A program made the translations under genes and the position numbers. From Castellaniella sp040276065 (GTDB lineage: Bacteria > Pseudomonadota > Gammaproteobacteria > Burkholderiales > Burkholderiaceae_B), in assembly GCF_040276065.1 (NCBI RefSeq), contig NZ_JBELOI010000010.1, forward strand, positions 1 to 64,000: 64,000 bases of DNA, written 5' to 3'. The notes beneath the pieces were generated by a model. It was not told where the DNA came from. It searched no databases and worked only from the letters and a program-made list of their open reading frames with translations. The first letter of the stretch is position 1. Each line of letters begins with the position of its first letter. Shown one piece after another: positions 15,599 to 25,729 of the stretch.

Positions 15599-16540
15599 CT
15601 ACGACTCGATGCGCGGATCGATGATGAGATACAGAATATCCACGACCAGGTTGATGAGAATGTCGAACAGGGACAGCAGAATGATCATCGCCTGGATGAC
15701 CGGAAAGTCCCGCGCCTGTATCGCATCCAGCACCAGCCGCCCCAACCCGGGTATATTGAAGACCGTCTCGATCACCGCCAGTCCGGCAATCAGGATGGTG
15801 GCCACGATGCCGATGATGGTCAGGATCGGCACCGAGGCATTGGGCAAGGCGTGCCGCATCAGGACCCGGCTTTCTTTCAGACCCTTGGCGCGCGCCGTGC
15901 GGATGTAATCCTCGCCCAGCGTATCGATCACGCTGGAGCGCACGAACCGCGCGACCAGGGCCACGTAGACAGTCGACAAGGCGGCAACGGGCAGCACCAT
16001 GTGCTGGAAGTGCGCCCAGATCCCTTTTTGCAAGGGCTCATAGCCCTGGACAGGCAACCAGTCGAGCTCGATCGAGAAAATGAAAATCAGGATATACGCG
16101 GTGATGAAGGACGGCATCGAAAACCCGATGACGGACCCGAGCGACACCCCTTTGTCGATCCATTGCCCACGCTTCCAGGCGGCCAGGACACCGGTCGGCA
16201 GCGAAATCAGCAAGACGAACAGTATCGTGTACAGCGTCAGGGCGATGGTGGGGCCCATGCGATTGAGCAGCAGCTCCTGCACCGGCAGGCCCGAAATCAG
16301 GGACGTGCCGAAATCCCCGTGCATCAGATCACCAACCCAACGGTAGAACTGGACGGCGATCGGCTGATCCAGCCCCATCTGCTGGCGGATCAGCTCGATC
16401 TGCTGCACCGTCGCGCCATCACCCGCAATAATGGACGCGGGGTCGCCCGGCGTGAGCCTGATCACGGCGAATACGACGACGGCCACTACCACCACCACGG
16501 GGATGGTGGCCGCTAACCGTCTGAGGATGGCGATGAGCAC
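15599..16540 (-). CDS. Dpp/Opp-type ABC permease (DppB-like, GTG start)
   Basis: Permease subunit of 313 residues with about six membrane segments. It begins MLIAILRRLAATIPVV, the usual amphipathic DppB/OppB start, and carries the EAA-type loop YIRTARAKGLKESRVLMRHALPN. The start is GTG at 16540, 3 nt after the stop of the binding-protein gene. No ATG nearby gives the conserved N-terminus. Confidence 0.92.
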   Translation of the reverse strand: MLIAILRRLAATIPVVVVVAVVVFAVIRLTPGDPASIIAGDGATVQQIELIRQQMGLDQPIAVQFYRWVGDLMHGDFGTSLISGLPVQELLLNRMGPTIALTLYTILFVLLISLPTGVLAAWKRGQWIDKGVSLGSVIGFSMPSFITAYILIFIFSIELDWLPVQGYEPLQKGIWAHFQHMVLPVAALSTVYVALVARFVRSSVIDTLGEDYIRTARAKGLKESRVLMRHALPNASVPILTIIGIVATILIAGLAVIETVFNIPGLGRLVLDAIQARDFPVIQAMIILLSLFDILINLVVDILYLIIDPRIES

Positions 16541-16543
16541 GCG

Positions 16544-18163
16544 TTACCCGCCGACTTTTTCAATGTTCCAGTAAACGGCGGCAGGCGTCTTCAGGATGCC
16601 CTTGACCGAGTTGCCCGCGGCGCCCACATTCGTCCACTGTCCCAGGGGCACGAAGATGACATTTTCGATCTCCAGCTTCTGGATCTGGGCCGCCAGGGCT
16701 TTCTGCTCGGTGAAGTCCCCCGACGTGGTGAACTTATAGCGCAGGTCTTCGATCTCTTTGTTGCTGGGCCAGCCGAACCACGCCTTGTCGCCATTGGTGG
16801 CAACCGCAAAGTGGGCCAGCGGCGTCGTGAGGTCCGCCATGCCCGCGTTCGTGGTCAGAATGCTCCAGCCTCCGTCTTCGACGGGTTTGCGCGATGTCCG
16901 GCGCACCAGTTCCGACTGCCAGTCCATGGCCTGCAACTCCACGTTGAAACCGACATCCCGCAACTGCTGGGCAATGACGGGGGTGTAGGATCCGCCACCC
17001 GTCGGATAGTCGGTCGGTTGCATGATCACGACCTTTTCGCCCTTGTAGCTGGATTCCTTCAGGAGCTGCTTTGCTTTTTCCGGATCGGCATTGATCACGG
17101 CATCGACGCCCTCGGAAGACTCCAGCGGCTCGCCGCATCCGAAGATCGCCCCGCACAGCCGGTAATACCGCTTGTCGCCGATATCCACCTTCATGATCTG
17201 CGCCTGTCCAATGGCGGCCAGGGCGGCCTGGCGAGTGAGTTTGTCGTTGAACGGCGGCTGGATGTGATTCATGCGCATCAGCGCCTGACCACCCTGCAGC
17301 TCGTTCGGTATGACATTGATGTTCTTGTCCTTTTCCAGCAAGGGCAACAAGTCATAGTCCACTCGCTCGATATAGTCGACCTCGCCATTCTTGAGCGCAT
17401 TGATGGCCGTGAACGAGTCCGGCATCGAGCGCCACACCACCTTGTCGACCTTGACGACGTGGCCACCCGCCAGGCCGTCCGCGGGCTCCTTGCGCGGCAC
17501 GTAGTCTTCGTTCTTGGCAAACTCGGCCGACACTCCCGGCACGTACTTGTCCCGCACGAACTTGAAGGGGCCCGAACCGATGGACTCGGTAATCGCCTTG
17601 CTGCCCGGTGTCTTGGCGACGCGCTCCGGCATCATGAAGGCGGGGCTCGTGCTCTTCTTTGCCAGCCCCCGCAGGACCAGATCGGTCGGCATGCTGAAGC
17701 TCATCTTGAATGTCTTGTCGTCGACCGCCTCCATCGAGGTCGTCAGCGACGCCATGACCTGGCCCGCCTTGTCCAGGGACGCCCAGCGCGTGATGGAAGC
17801 CAGGCAGTCCGCCGAGGTGACCGGCGTGCCATCGTGCCATTTCAATCCGTCGCGCAGGACGAAGGTGTAGGTCTTGCCGTCATCCGAGACCTCCCACTTC
17901 TCGAGCATTTGCGGCTGGATTTTGCCTTTGGAGTCATAGCTCAACAGCGTGTCGTACACCATATAGCCGTAATTGCGGATGATGTGCGCCGTGGTGATGA
18001 CCGGATCGAGCGATCGCAGCGGGGATTGGGGAACGACTGTCAGCGTCGTGGCGGCGAGGGCGGACGTGGACAGGCCCAGCGGTATGACAACCAGCAACCC
18101 TCGGGCGAGCGCCTTGAGCCCCAGGGATGGTCTTGCGGATAACTGCTTTGCTGCTCCTTTCAT
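16544..18163 (-). CDS. Periplasmic substrate-binding protein, SBP family 5 (DppA/GsiB-type)
   Basis: A 539-residue precursor with a Sec signal peptide (positively charged start, hydrophobic core at about 20-38, cut after ALAA). The mature protein shows the family-5 features LDPVITTAHIIRNYGYMVYDTLLSYD and YTFVLRDGLKWHDGTPVTSADC. Family members bind peptides, glutathione, nickel or opines. The gamma-glutamyltransferase gene in the same operon favours a gamma-glutamyl compound, by inference. ATG 18163 has a strong GAGGAGACC ribosome-binding site. Confidence 0.9.
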   Translation of the reverse strand: MKGAAKQLSARPSLGLKALARGLLVVIPLGLSTSALAATTLTVVPQSPLRSLDPVITTAHIIRNYGYMVYDTLLSYDSKGKIQPQMLEKWEVSDDGKTYTFVLRDGLKWHDGTPVTSADCLASITRWASLDKAGQVMASLTTSMEAVDDKTFKMSFSMPTDLVLRGLAKKSTSPAFMMPERVAKTPGSKAITESIGSGPFKFVRDKYVPGVSAEFAKNEDYVPRKEPADGLAGGHVVKVDKVVWRSMPDSFTAINALKNGEVDYIERVDYDLLPLLEKDKNINVIPNELQGGQALMRMNHIQPPFNDKLTRQAALAAIGQAQIMKVDIGDKRYYRLCGAIFGCGEPLESSEGVDAVINADPEKAKQLLKESSYKGEKVVIMQPTDYPTGGGSYTPVIAQQLRDVGFNVELQAMDWQSELVRRTSRKPVEDGGWSILTTNAGMADLTTPLAHFAVATNGDKAWFGWPSNKEIEDLRYKFTTSGDFTEQKALAAQIQKLEIENVIFVPLGQWTNVGAAGNSVKGILKTPAAVYWNIEKVGG

Positions 18164-18233
18164 TTTGGTCTCCTCTGACGCAGGATCGCGCCTCGTTATC
18201 ATGCATTTGACATCTGTCGCGAACCGTCGCTGG

Positions 18234-19046
18234 TCAGACCGTGACGGCCTTCCAAAACATGTATCCCGCCAGCACCAGCAGCAGGTAGGCGAACGTGGTG
18301 CGCAGCTGGTTCACGTTCATGGTGTGGGCCATACGCGCACCGTAGGGCGCGCTCAGGACGCTGGTGAGCGCCACGCACGCCATTGCGGGTAGGAAAATGA
18401 ACCCCAGGCTGCCGGCGGGCAGCGACTGGATGCCCCAGCCCTGGTGGATGTTGCTCAAGGTGCCCGACAGGGCGATCGGAAAACCCATCACCGCGGACGT
18501 CGCCACGGCATTGTGTATGCGCACGCCGCGCCAGCCCAGAAACGGCACCGTGATAAAGCCCCCGCCCGCGCCCACCAGCCCCGACAGGGTGCCGATGCCC
18601 AGCCCCGCGGCGGTCATCCCGGCGGCCCCCGGCAGGTTCCCGACCTGGCTTCCCGGTTTCTTTTTTTTCAGCATCTTCAGTGCCGAAAAGATCACGAAAA
18701 CGCCGAACAGTCCGGCCAGATACCGCGTGTTCAAGCCCGCGGCGATGATGGGCCCGATCCATGATCCGATGATGACCCCGGGTATCAGCAGCAAGGCCAC
18801 CGGCCACAAGATCGCGCCTCTCTTGTGATGGGCGTAGACGCTGGACATCGACGTAAAAAAGATGATGGACAGGGAGGTCGCGATCGCCATGTGCACGATG
18901 TGGGCTGGCGGAAAGCCTTCGTGGGAAAAAATGATCGTCAGCAGCGGCACGAGTATCATGCCGCCACCGATCCCCAACAGGCCCGCGGCAAAGCCGGTGG
19001 CGGCCCCCAGAATGAGCAATAGGACGACGAGGCTGGGACTGATCAT
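18234..19046 (-). CDS. TSUP (TauE/SafE) family membrane exporter
   Basis: A 270-residue integral membrane protein with about eight segments and the TSUP duplicated fold: GFAAGLLGIGGGMILVPLL near residue 20 and GTLSGLVGAGGGFITVPFL in the second half. Known members move sulfite, sulfoacetate or other small organic sulfur anions. Two starts are possible: TTG at 19061, overlapping the ggt stop, or ATG at 19046, which has GAGG at good spacing and is chosen. Its place between ggt and the importer suggests it removes a sulfur product of the imported substrate (inference). Confidence 0.85.
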   Translation of the reverse strand: MISPSLVVLLLILGAATGFAAGLLGIGGGMILVPLLTIIFSHEGFPPAHIVHMAIATSLSIIFFTSMSSVYAHHKRGAILWPVALLLIPGVIIGSWIGPIIAAGLNTRYLAGLFGVFVIFSALKMLKKKKPGSQVGNLPGAAGMTAAGLGIGTLSGLVGAGGGFITVPFLGWRGVRIHNAVATSAVMGFPIALSGTLSNIHQGWGIQSLPAGSLGFIFLPAMACVALTSVLSAPYGARMAHTMNVNQLRTTFAYLLLVLAGYMFWKAVTV

Positions 19047-19057
19047 CGCCAGCGGCC

Positions 19058-20656
19058 TCAATAGCCCAGGGCCACGCCGTCGCGGCGCGGATCCGTGCCC
19101 GCGACATAAGCGCCGTTTTCCCGCCGCTGAATGATCTGCCCCGAGCCGAAATCCAGACTGTCGGCCGGCTGTACCTCCACCGAATGGCCCAGTGCGCTCA
19201 GGGCGTCGGCCACGGCCGTGGGCACCGCGGACTCCAGCGTGATGCTGGCGCCGGGTTGAATGCGGAAGCGGGGCGCATCGAGGGCCGCCTGCGGATTGTG
19301 TTGCAGGTCCACGAGCTGCTGCACGACCTGCACATGGCCTTGCGCCTGCATGTTTCCGCCCATCACGCCAAAACCGGCGACGGGCTGCCCGCGCCTGCTG
19401 AGGAAGCCGGGAATGATCGTGTGCAGGGGTCGCTTGCCGGGGCCGACCTGGTTGAAATGGCCGGCCGCGAGCGAAAAATCGCGGCCACGGTTATGCAGTG
19501 CGATGCCGGTGTCCGGCACGACCACCCCGGAGCCGAAGCCCTTATAGTTGGATTGAATATACGAGACCATCATGCCACTCGCGTCGGCGGTCGTCAGGTA
19601 GACGGTTCCGCTGTTGCGCGGAATGCCGGGGGTCGGCCCCCCCGCCCTGCCCGGATCGATCAGCCGTGCGCGCCGCGCCAGGTAATCGGGCTGCAGCAGG
19701 TCGGCCGTCATCGAACCCATGGCGGACGGCTCGCCCACATAGGCATACAGATCGGCGAAAGCGAGCTTCAGCGCCTCGATCGGCAGGTGAAACAGCCGGG
19801 CCGCATCGTCCAGGCCGCGCGCGGGCTCGAGCGTGTCCAGCATGCCCAATGCCATGAGGGCGGCAATCCCCTGCCCGTTGGGGGGGATTTCATGCACGAC
19901 GTAGCCATCGCGATACGGCACCGAGATGGGCTCCACCCATTCGTTGACATGCGCAACCAGATCAGCGCGGCGCAAGGCGCCCCCCGTTTCTTGCGCAAAG
20001 GCCGCGATGCGGTCCGCCAGCTCGCCCTCATAGAAATCCCGCCCCATGGTCTGGGCGATGCGCTCGAGGGTGCGGGCCTGGGCGGGAAACCGCCACTGCT
20101 CGCCCGCGCGCGGCGCCTTCCCGTCGCGCAGGAAAGCCTGTGCGAACCCGGGTTGCGATCCGAGGACCTCCACCTGCTCGGCCCATTGGCGCGCAATCAC
20201 TGGCGACACATAGTATCCGTTCTCGGCATAGGCGATGGCAGGCGTGAAAAGATCACTGAAAGGCAGCTTGCCAAACCGCCGGGACAGATCCGCCCAGCCG
20301 GCGACCTGCCCCGGCACCGTGACGGTGTCCCAGCCGATCAAGGGCATCGCATCCCGGCCCGCGAACCGGTCCGGCGTCCAGGTGGCGGGCGCACGCCCCG
20401 ACGCATTCAGGCCATGCAGACGACCCTGATCCCATACGAGGACGAAGGCGTCGCCGCCGATGCCGTTCATCGTGGGCTCGACCACGGTCAGCGCAATGGC
20501 GGCCGCCAACGCGGCATCCACGGCGTTCCCGCCGAGCAGCAGCATGCGCAGCCCGGCCTGCGCGGCCAAAGGCTGCGAGGTGGCGACGGCATTCGACGCC
20601 AATACGGGCATGCGCGCACTGCGATAAGGGAAGTCCCAAAAAGCATCGGCGGACAC
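19058..20656 (-). CDS. ggt: Gamma-glutamyltransferase, probably cytoplasmic
   Basis: Ntn-hydrolase that removes or transfers the gamma-glutamyl group of glutathione and related compounds. The 532-residue chain should self-cleave before the Thr in RNSGTVYLTTADASG (about residue 351), giving large and small subunits. GGT signatures include QSNYKGFGSGVVVPDTGIAL and PLHTIIPGF. The start is GTG at 20656, behind an AGGAG site; the ATG upstream would add non-homologous residues. There is no signal peptide, unlike typical periplasmic GGT, so it may act on substrates after import by the ABC system of the same operon. It overlaps the TTG of the next frame. Confidence 0.9.
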   Translation of the reverse strand: MSADAFWDFPYRSARMPVLASNAVATSQPLAAQAGLRMLLLGGNAVDAALAAAIALTVVEPTMNGIGGDAFVLVWDQGRLHGLNASGRAPATWTPDRFAGRDAMPLIGWDTVTVPGQVAGWADLSRRFGKLPFSDLFTPAIAYAENGYYVSPVIARQWAEQVEVLGSQPGFAQAFLRDGKAPRAGEQWRFPAQARTLERIAQTMGRDFYEGELADRIAAFAQETGGALRRADLVAHVNEWVEPISVPYRDGYVVHEIPPNGQGIAALMALGMLDTLEPARGLDDAARLFHLPIEALKLAFADLYAYVGEPSAMGSMTADLLQPDYLARRARLIDPGRAGGPTPGIPRNSGTVYLTTADASGMMVSYIQSNYKGFGSGVVVPDTGIALHNRGRDFSLAAGHFNQVGPGKRPLHTIIPGFLSRRGQPVAGFGVMGGNMQAQGHVQVVQQLVDLQHNPQAALDAPRFRIQPGASITLESAVPTAVADALSALGHSVEVQPADSLDFGSGQIIQRRENGAYVAGTDPRRDGVALGY

Positions 20657-20758
20657 TGTGATCTCCTGGAGTGGATGTCTTGCACACCTAAAGGGCGATG
20701 CGGGGCGGCGGCGAACCATGATCCTGCGAAAGCCGTCATGCGATCCTGCGAGAGCGAT

Positions 20759-20786
20759 ATCGTACCATTTCAGACCATACTGTCAA
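20759..20786 (-). promoter_or_regulatory. Promoter of the ggt-importer operon with possible GntR site
   Basis: On the minus strand a perfect TTGACA (20781-20786) stands 16 nt from TACGAT (20759-20764). An AATTGGT word (plus strand 20785-20791) overlaps the -35 and recurs at 20867-20873 close to the divergent gntR start. The shared word is a candidate regulator site. Confidence 0.5.
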
Positions 20787-20913
20787 TTGGTCCTTATCGT
20801 ATGGATAACCCTTATCCTCTTAAGACTCGTCGCATAGAAGGTTTCGCGCAATGCGTCAGGGTGCTAAATTGGTGCCATTAAGGTATCATTCGATTGAGAA
20901 TAAGGATTCAGCA

Positions 20914-21660
20914 ATGGCTCAATCTCCCCCGCTTGGCACGCTTGCCGAAACCGTGATGAGGCAATTGCGCGACAAGATCGATATGCTGGACGCCGTGGGG
21001 GCCGACAGACTCCCCCCCGAACGAACGCTGGCTCTGGAACTCGGAGTCAGCCGACGGGTCATACGGCAGGCGCTCGCCTCTCTGGAGGCCGACGGGCAAA
21101 TCGCGCGCGCGCGCGGCCGCGGTCGCGGCACCATCATCGTCCGCCCCCCGTCCCCGGGCTCGGTCCGGGAACACGCGCCCTCCGAGGACGATGCGAACGA
21201 CCTGAAGCGCTACACCAGTCCGCTGGAGCTCATGGAAACCCGCCTGGCCCTGGAACCCGCCATCGCCGCGCTCGCCGCCACCCATGCGTCATCGCGGGAT
21301 CTGGAGGACCTGCGCATGTATCTGGAAAAAAGCCGGACGGCTCAGGACCACAGTGTCTGGGAACGCTGGGATGGGGCCATGCACAAGGCCATCGGGCGCT
21401 CGACGTACAACGGCATGCTGATGCGTTTTTCCGACATGCTGGACGAAGCGCGCAAGCAGACCGCATGGGGGCGGCTGCGCAAGGCCACCTTGACCAGCAA
21501 GCGCCAGCAGCTCTACACCCGCCAACACGAGGAAATCCTGGCCGCCATCGCCGATCGCCACCCCGAAGAGGCCGCCAAGGCGATGCACAGGCACTTGCTG
21601 ACCGTCAAGCGCACATTGATCGACCAGATCGACGATGCGCTCGCCGACACCGACGACTGA
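20914..21660 (+). CDS. GntR-family (FadR/FCD subfamily) transcriptional regulator
   Basis: A 248-residue regulator. The N-terminal winged helix-turn-helix is at about residues 8-75 (DRLPPERTLALELGVSRRVIRQALASLEADGQIARARGRG), and an all-helical FCD ligand domain covers about 95-235. FCD-type GntR proteins usually sense organic acids or amino-acid-like effectors through a metal or phosphate site. It is divergent from the ggt operon, which it most likely controls. ATG 20914 is chosen; an upstream ATG at 20851 would add 21 unrelated residues. Confidence 0.88.
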   Translation: MAQSPPLGTLAETVMRQLRDKIDMLDAVGADRLPPERTLALELGVSRRVIRQALASLEADGQIARARGRGRGTIIVRPPSPGSVREHAPSEDDANDLKRYTSPLELMETRLALEPAIAALAATHASSRDLEDLRMYLEKSRTAQDHSVWERWDGAMHKAIGRSTYNGMLMRFSDMLDEARKQTAWGRLRKATLTSKRQQLYTRQHEEILAAIADRHPEEAAKAMHRHLLTVKRTLIDQIDDALADTDD

Positions 21661-21740
21661 TCCCGCCGCCCGCCCATGGTCGACGCGCGGGGCCGGCTCG
21701 TGGCGGCGATGACGGTACCCAGGGGCGCCCAGCCGTTGGG

Positions 21741-22377
21741 CTATTCCTCGACCGGCGCGTCCTTGAATCGCAACAGACGCAATGCATTGAGCGTCACGAT
21801 CGCCGTCGCGCCCGAATCGGCCAGCACGGCGACCCATAGGCCGGTGAAGCCCAGGACGGTGGTGACCAGGAACGCGGCCTTGAGGGCGAGCGCAAAAGCC
21901 ACATTCTGATGAATGTTCGTCATCGTCGCCCGCGACAGCGCCACCAAATGGGCGACATCGTTGACGCGGCCTTTCAGCAACGCCGCGTCGGCGGTTTCAA
22001 TCGCCACGTCGGTACCGCCCCCCATGGCGATGCCGACATCGGCGGCAGCCAGCGCGGGGGCATCGTTGATGCCATCGTCCACCATGGCAACCTTGGCATT
22101 GACCTTCATTTCATTGATCAGGCGCAGCTTGTCCTGGGGCAGCAGCTCCGCCTCACAATCCATGCCCAGGCACCCGGCAATGGCCCGGGCAGTCGGGCGG
22201 TTGTCACCTGTCAACATGACCGGGCGCACACCCATCGCCTTGAGCCGGGCCACACCTTCTTGCGCATCCCGCCTGGGCTCGTCACGCAGGGCCACCAATC
22301 CGAGCGATTCCCCGGCCCCTTCATCGAACAATACCGCCACGGTTTTTCCCTCACGCTGCAACGCTTCGAGCGAGGGC
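21741..22377 (-). pseudogene. 3' fragment of a CadA/ZntA-type heavy-metal P-type ATPase
   Basis: About 212 residues correspond to the C-terminal quarter of a P1B ATPase: the end of the nucleotide-binding domain, the TGDN hinge (VMLTGDNRPTARAIA) and the last membrane helices. The metal-binding domains, the channel CPC and the DKTG phosphorylation site are absent. The usual GDGINDAPALA motif reads DDGINDAPALA, a change of a conserved glycine that fits decay. The homology stops abruptly near 22377, exactly where the opposite-strand regulator fragment begins. Confidence 0.88.
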
Positions 22378-22656
22378 CACATCGAACGCCTGCGATTCAT
22401 CCGGCACTGCCGCACGCTGGATATGGCGCTCGACGAAGTGCGCACCTTGCTTCAATACCGGGACACCCCCACCGAGGACTGCGGAAATGTCAACGACCTG
22501 CTGGATGAGCATATCCATGCCGTAGAGGTGCGCGTCGAGGAGCTCATGCATCTCAAGCAGCATTTGGTCGCCTTGCGTCGGCAATGCGCCGACACGGCGC
22601 CCACGACATCCTGCGGGATCCTGCGGGCGCTGGCCGATGATTCTTGCCACACCTAG
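22378..22656 (+). pseudogene. 3' fragment of a CadR/PbrR-type MerR regulator
   Basis: Ninety-two residues match the dimerisation helix and metal-binding end of CadR/PbrR: HIERLRFIRHCRTLDMALDE, then TEDCGNVNDLLDEHI, and a C-terminal cysteine loop RRQCADTAPTTSCGIL. The N-terminal helix-turn-helix (about 50 residues) and start codon are missing. The fragment is joined head to head with the ATPase fragment at 22377/22378. Confidence 0.88.
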
Positions 22657-22712
22657 GCTCACGGCGCCACCCGGTGGCCACGAGGATTCTGTGCCAGGGT
22701 TTCTCAACTGAA

Positions 22713-22748
22713 AAGGCCCCGCCCCCAAAGCATGGGAAGCGGGGCCTT
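22713..22748. terminator. Bidirectional terminator after icd
   Basis: AAGGCCCCGC (22713-22722) and GCGGGGCCTT (22739-22748) form a perfect 10-bp stem. On the minus strand the stem runs into TTTT, giving a good terminator about 67 nt after the icd stop. It can also stop readthrough from the cadR remnant. Confidence 0.75.
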
Positions 22749-22815
22749 CACGAACCGCCACCGAATCACGGTGCGGCTCGACACATCACATATCGCCGGC
22801 CAGCGATATCGAATC

Positions 22816-24072
<1,257 letters not shown>

Positions 24073-24245
24073 GGATGCTCCAGTTGCTCTGAGGAGGACA
24101 AGAAGGGGGGGATTTAGTCTTATATAAGAGTTTAGCCTAAACTCGGGACCTTGATGCGCGCAAGCCCCCGATTTTACCGCCCCGGCCCCGCCACGGGCCG
24201 CCGCGCGCGACGGTAAAATGGCCGAAACACTGATTCCTGACTGCC

Positions 24246-24677
24246 ATGTTCAATCCCACGCGCGAGCAAGTTCGCGAATTCTTCACCGAGGCCTGGCGCA
24301 AACAGCGCGGCGGCGCGGTCCTGACCCCGTTGGAAACCATGGCGGCCGACTTGATCGTCATGCACCCGGAATATCACGCGGACCTCGACGACCCCGAGGC
24401 CGCCGCGCGCGACTATCCGGTCGAGGAGGGTCGGACCAACCCTTTTCTGCACCTGTCGATGCATCTGGCCATCGCCGAGCAGGTCTCGATCGACCACCCA
24501 CCCGGCATCCGGGCGGCGTGGCGCGCGCTGCTGGGGACGCGCGGCGAGCACGAGGCCGCGCACGTGGTGATGGAGGCTTTGGGCGAGGTGGTCTGGGAGG
24601 CCCAGCGCTTGGGCACGCCCTTGGACAACGACCGCTATCTGGACCTGATCCGGCGTCGCGCAACGCAGGACCGCTAG
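24246..24677 (+). CDS. DUF1841 family protein
   Basis: A 143-residue soluble protein. MFNPTREQVREFF at the start, a central NPFLHLSMHLAIAEQVSIDHPPG block and a GEHEAAHVVMEALGEVVWEAQR helix are characteristic of DUF1841, a family found mainly in beta- and gammaproteobacteria. Conserved histidines (HLSMH, EHEAAH) could bind a metal, but no function is established to my knowledge. It is divergent from icd and convergent with the cytochrome gene. ATG 24246 fits the family start. Confidence 0.88.
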   Translation: MFNPTREQVREFFTEAWRKQRGGAVLTPLETMAADLIVMHPEYHADLDDPEAAARDYPVEEGRTNPFLHLSMHLAIAEQVSIDHPPGIRAAWRALLGTRGEHEAAHVVMEALGEVVWEAQRLGTPLDNDRYLDLIRRRATQDR

Positions 24678-24707
24678 TGTCCTGTATGGATTCACCGTGC
24701 AGGACAC

Positions 24708-24734
24708 CAGGCCCCGGCATCCCGCCGGGGCCTG
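24708..24734. terminator. Convergent hairpin between DUF1841 and cytochrome c genes
   Basis: CAGGCCCCGG (24708-24717) pairs perfectly with CCGGGGCCTG (24725-24734) around a 7-nt loop. It lies between two convergent stops. T-runs are absent, so it may act as a simple transcription barrier. Confidence 0.5.
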
Positions 24735-24752
24735 TGGGCACCGCTTAACCGC

Positions 24753-25109
24753 TTACTTGCGGACCGCCAGCGGGGACGGCTGGCTGGCGAGCCAGGCCGA
24801 GATATTATCGATATCGGCGGGCGAGAGCTGGGCCGCCATGGCGCCCATGATCGGATTCTTGCGCACGTTCGCCGAAACGGGGGCGCCCGCCTGGCCGCGC
24901 TGGTAGGCCGTGAGGGCGTGGGCCAGATAGTCGGCATGCTGCCCGGCGAGAATCGGGTAATCGGACTGCAGCGGCGATTTGGCGTCGGCGCCGTGACAAG
25001 AGGCGCAGGTGAATTTCTGGTAGGCGGCCTGTCCGGCGGCCAAGTCCGCGGCCTGCGCGCCGGCCGTCAAGGCCAGGCAGCCGAGCAGGGCGATCGACAA
25101 CTTTTTCAT
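24753..25109 (-). CDS. Periplasmic monohaem cytochrome c (c553/c4-like)
   Basis: A 118-residue precursor with signal peptide MKKLSIALLGCLALTAGAQA. The haem site is CASCH (Cys35, Cys38, His39) and the probable distal ligand is a Met in NPIMGAMAAQL. It is a class I cytochrome, likely an electron shuttle to a terminal oxidase. It follows a second cytochrome gene by 16 nt on the same strand, so the two form a pair equivalent to a split dihaem c4. ATG 25109 is chosen for the signal peptide. Confidence 0.93.
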   Translation of the reverse strand: MKKLSIALLGCLALTAGAQAADLAAGQAAYQKFTCASCHGADAKSPLQSDYPILAGQHADYLAHALTAYQRGQAGAPVSANVRKNPIMGAMAAQLSPADIDNISAWLASQPSPLAVRK

Positions 25110-25125
25110 GGGATCCCCCGTTTTA

Positions 25126-25482
25126 TTATTTGAGATTGGAATAGTAGGCGGCCACGTCGGCCATGTCCTGCTCGGACAGGGTCCGGGCGACGGCCTCCAT
25201 CGTCGCGAACGAGCGCGCACCGCTGGCGTATTCCTTGAGGGCTGCCACGATGTAGGCGGCATTCTGCCCCGCGATCATGGGCACGTGGTACAACTCGGGA
25301 TAAGCCGCCTTGTAGCCTTGTATCCCATGGCAGCCGATGCACATCGATACCTTGTCCTTGGCGGCTTGCGCATCGCCGGTCACCGGTGCGGCGTCGGCCG
25401 CCACGGCCTGCCCCGCAAACAGACAGGAAGCCATGATCGCCAGAGGACCCAGACAGCGCTCGATTTGTATTCGCAACTTCAT
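25126..25482 (-). CDS. Periplasmic monohaem cytochrome c (c553/c4-like)
   Basis: A 118-residue precursor whose signal peptide (hydrophobic core LGPLAIMASCLFAG) is cut near AVAA. The haem site is CIGCH (Cys48, Cys51, His52), and YHVPMIAGQNAAYIVAALKEY is typical of cytochrome c4/c553. It is the first gene of the two-cytochrome operon. A long upstream extension of the frame overlaps no conserved sequence, so ATG 25482 is used. Confidence 0.93.
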   Translation of the reverse strand: MKLRIQIERCLGPLAIMASCLFAGQAVAADAAPVTGDAQAAKDKVSMCIGCHGIQGYKAAYPELYHVPMIAGQNAAYIVAALKEYASGARSFATMEAVARTLSEQDMADVAAYYSNLK

Positions 25483-25729
25483 ATTGTCTCTTTGTAAGCT
25501 AGAAAAGGCCTCCGCGCTGCGCCTACGGCTTGCGGCCCTCGGGGGGCCGCGCATTGCCTTGGTACGGTCCGGCGGCGAAAAACAGCATCGAAAAGCATCA
25601 TCGGCCCAAAGCCCATATGACCGATGCGGCGTGATGATTGTACGATAATTGCAACCAAGCATGCAGTCCTGAAATTTTGAACCCTATAGCAGCTCCGGCC
25701 GCCCGCCGGCGCCGGGAAGCCTTTCCGAC

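Noticed and set aside
14429..16516. 695-codon plus-strand frame opposite the DppB/DppC genes
   Set aside because: The reading is dominated by His, Gln, Arg and Asp with no domain. It is the mirror of two well-defined permeases.
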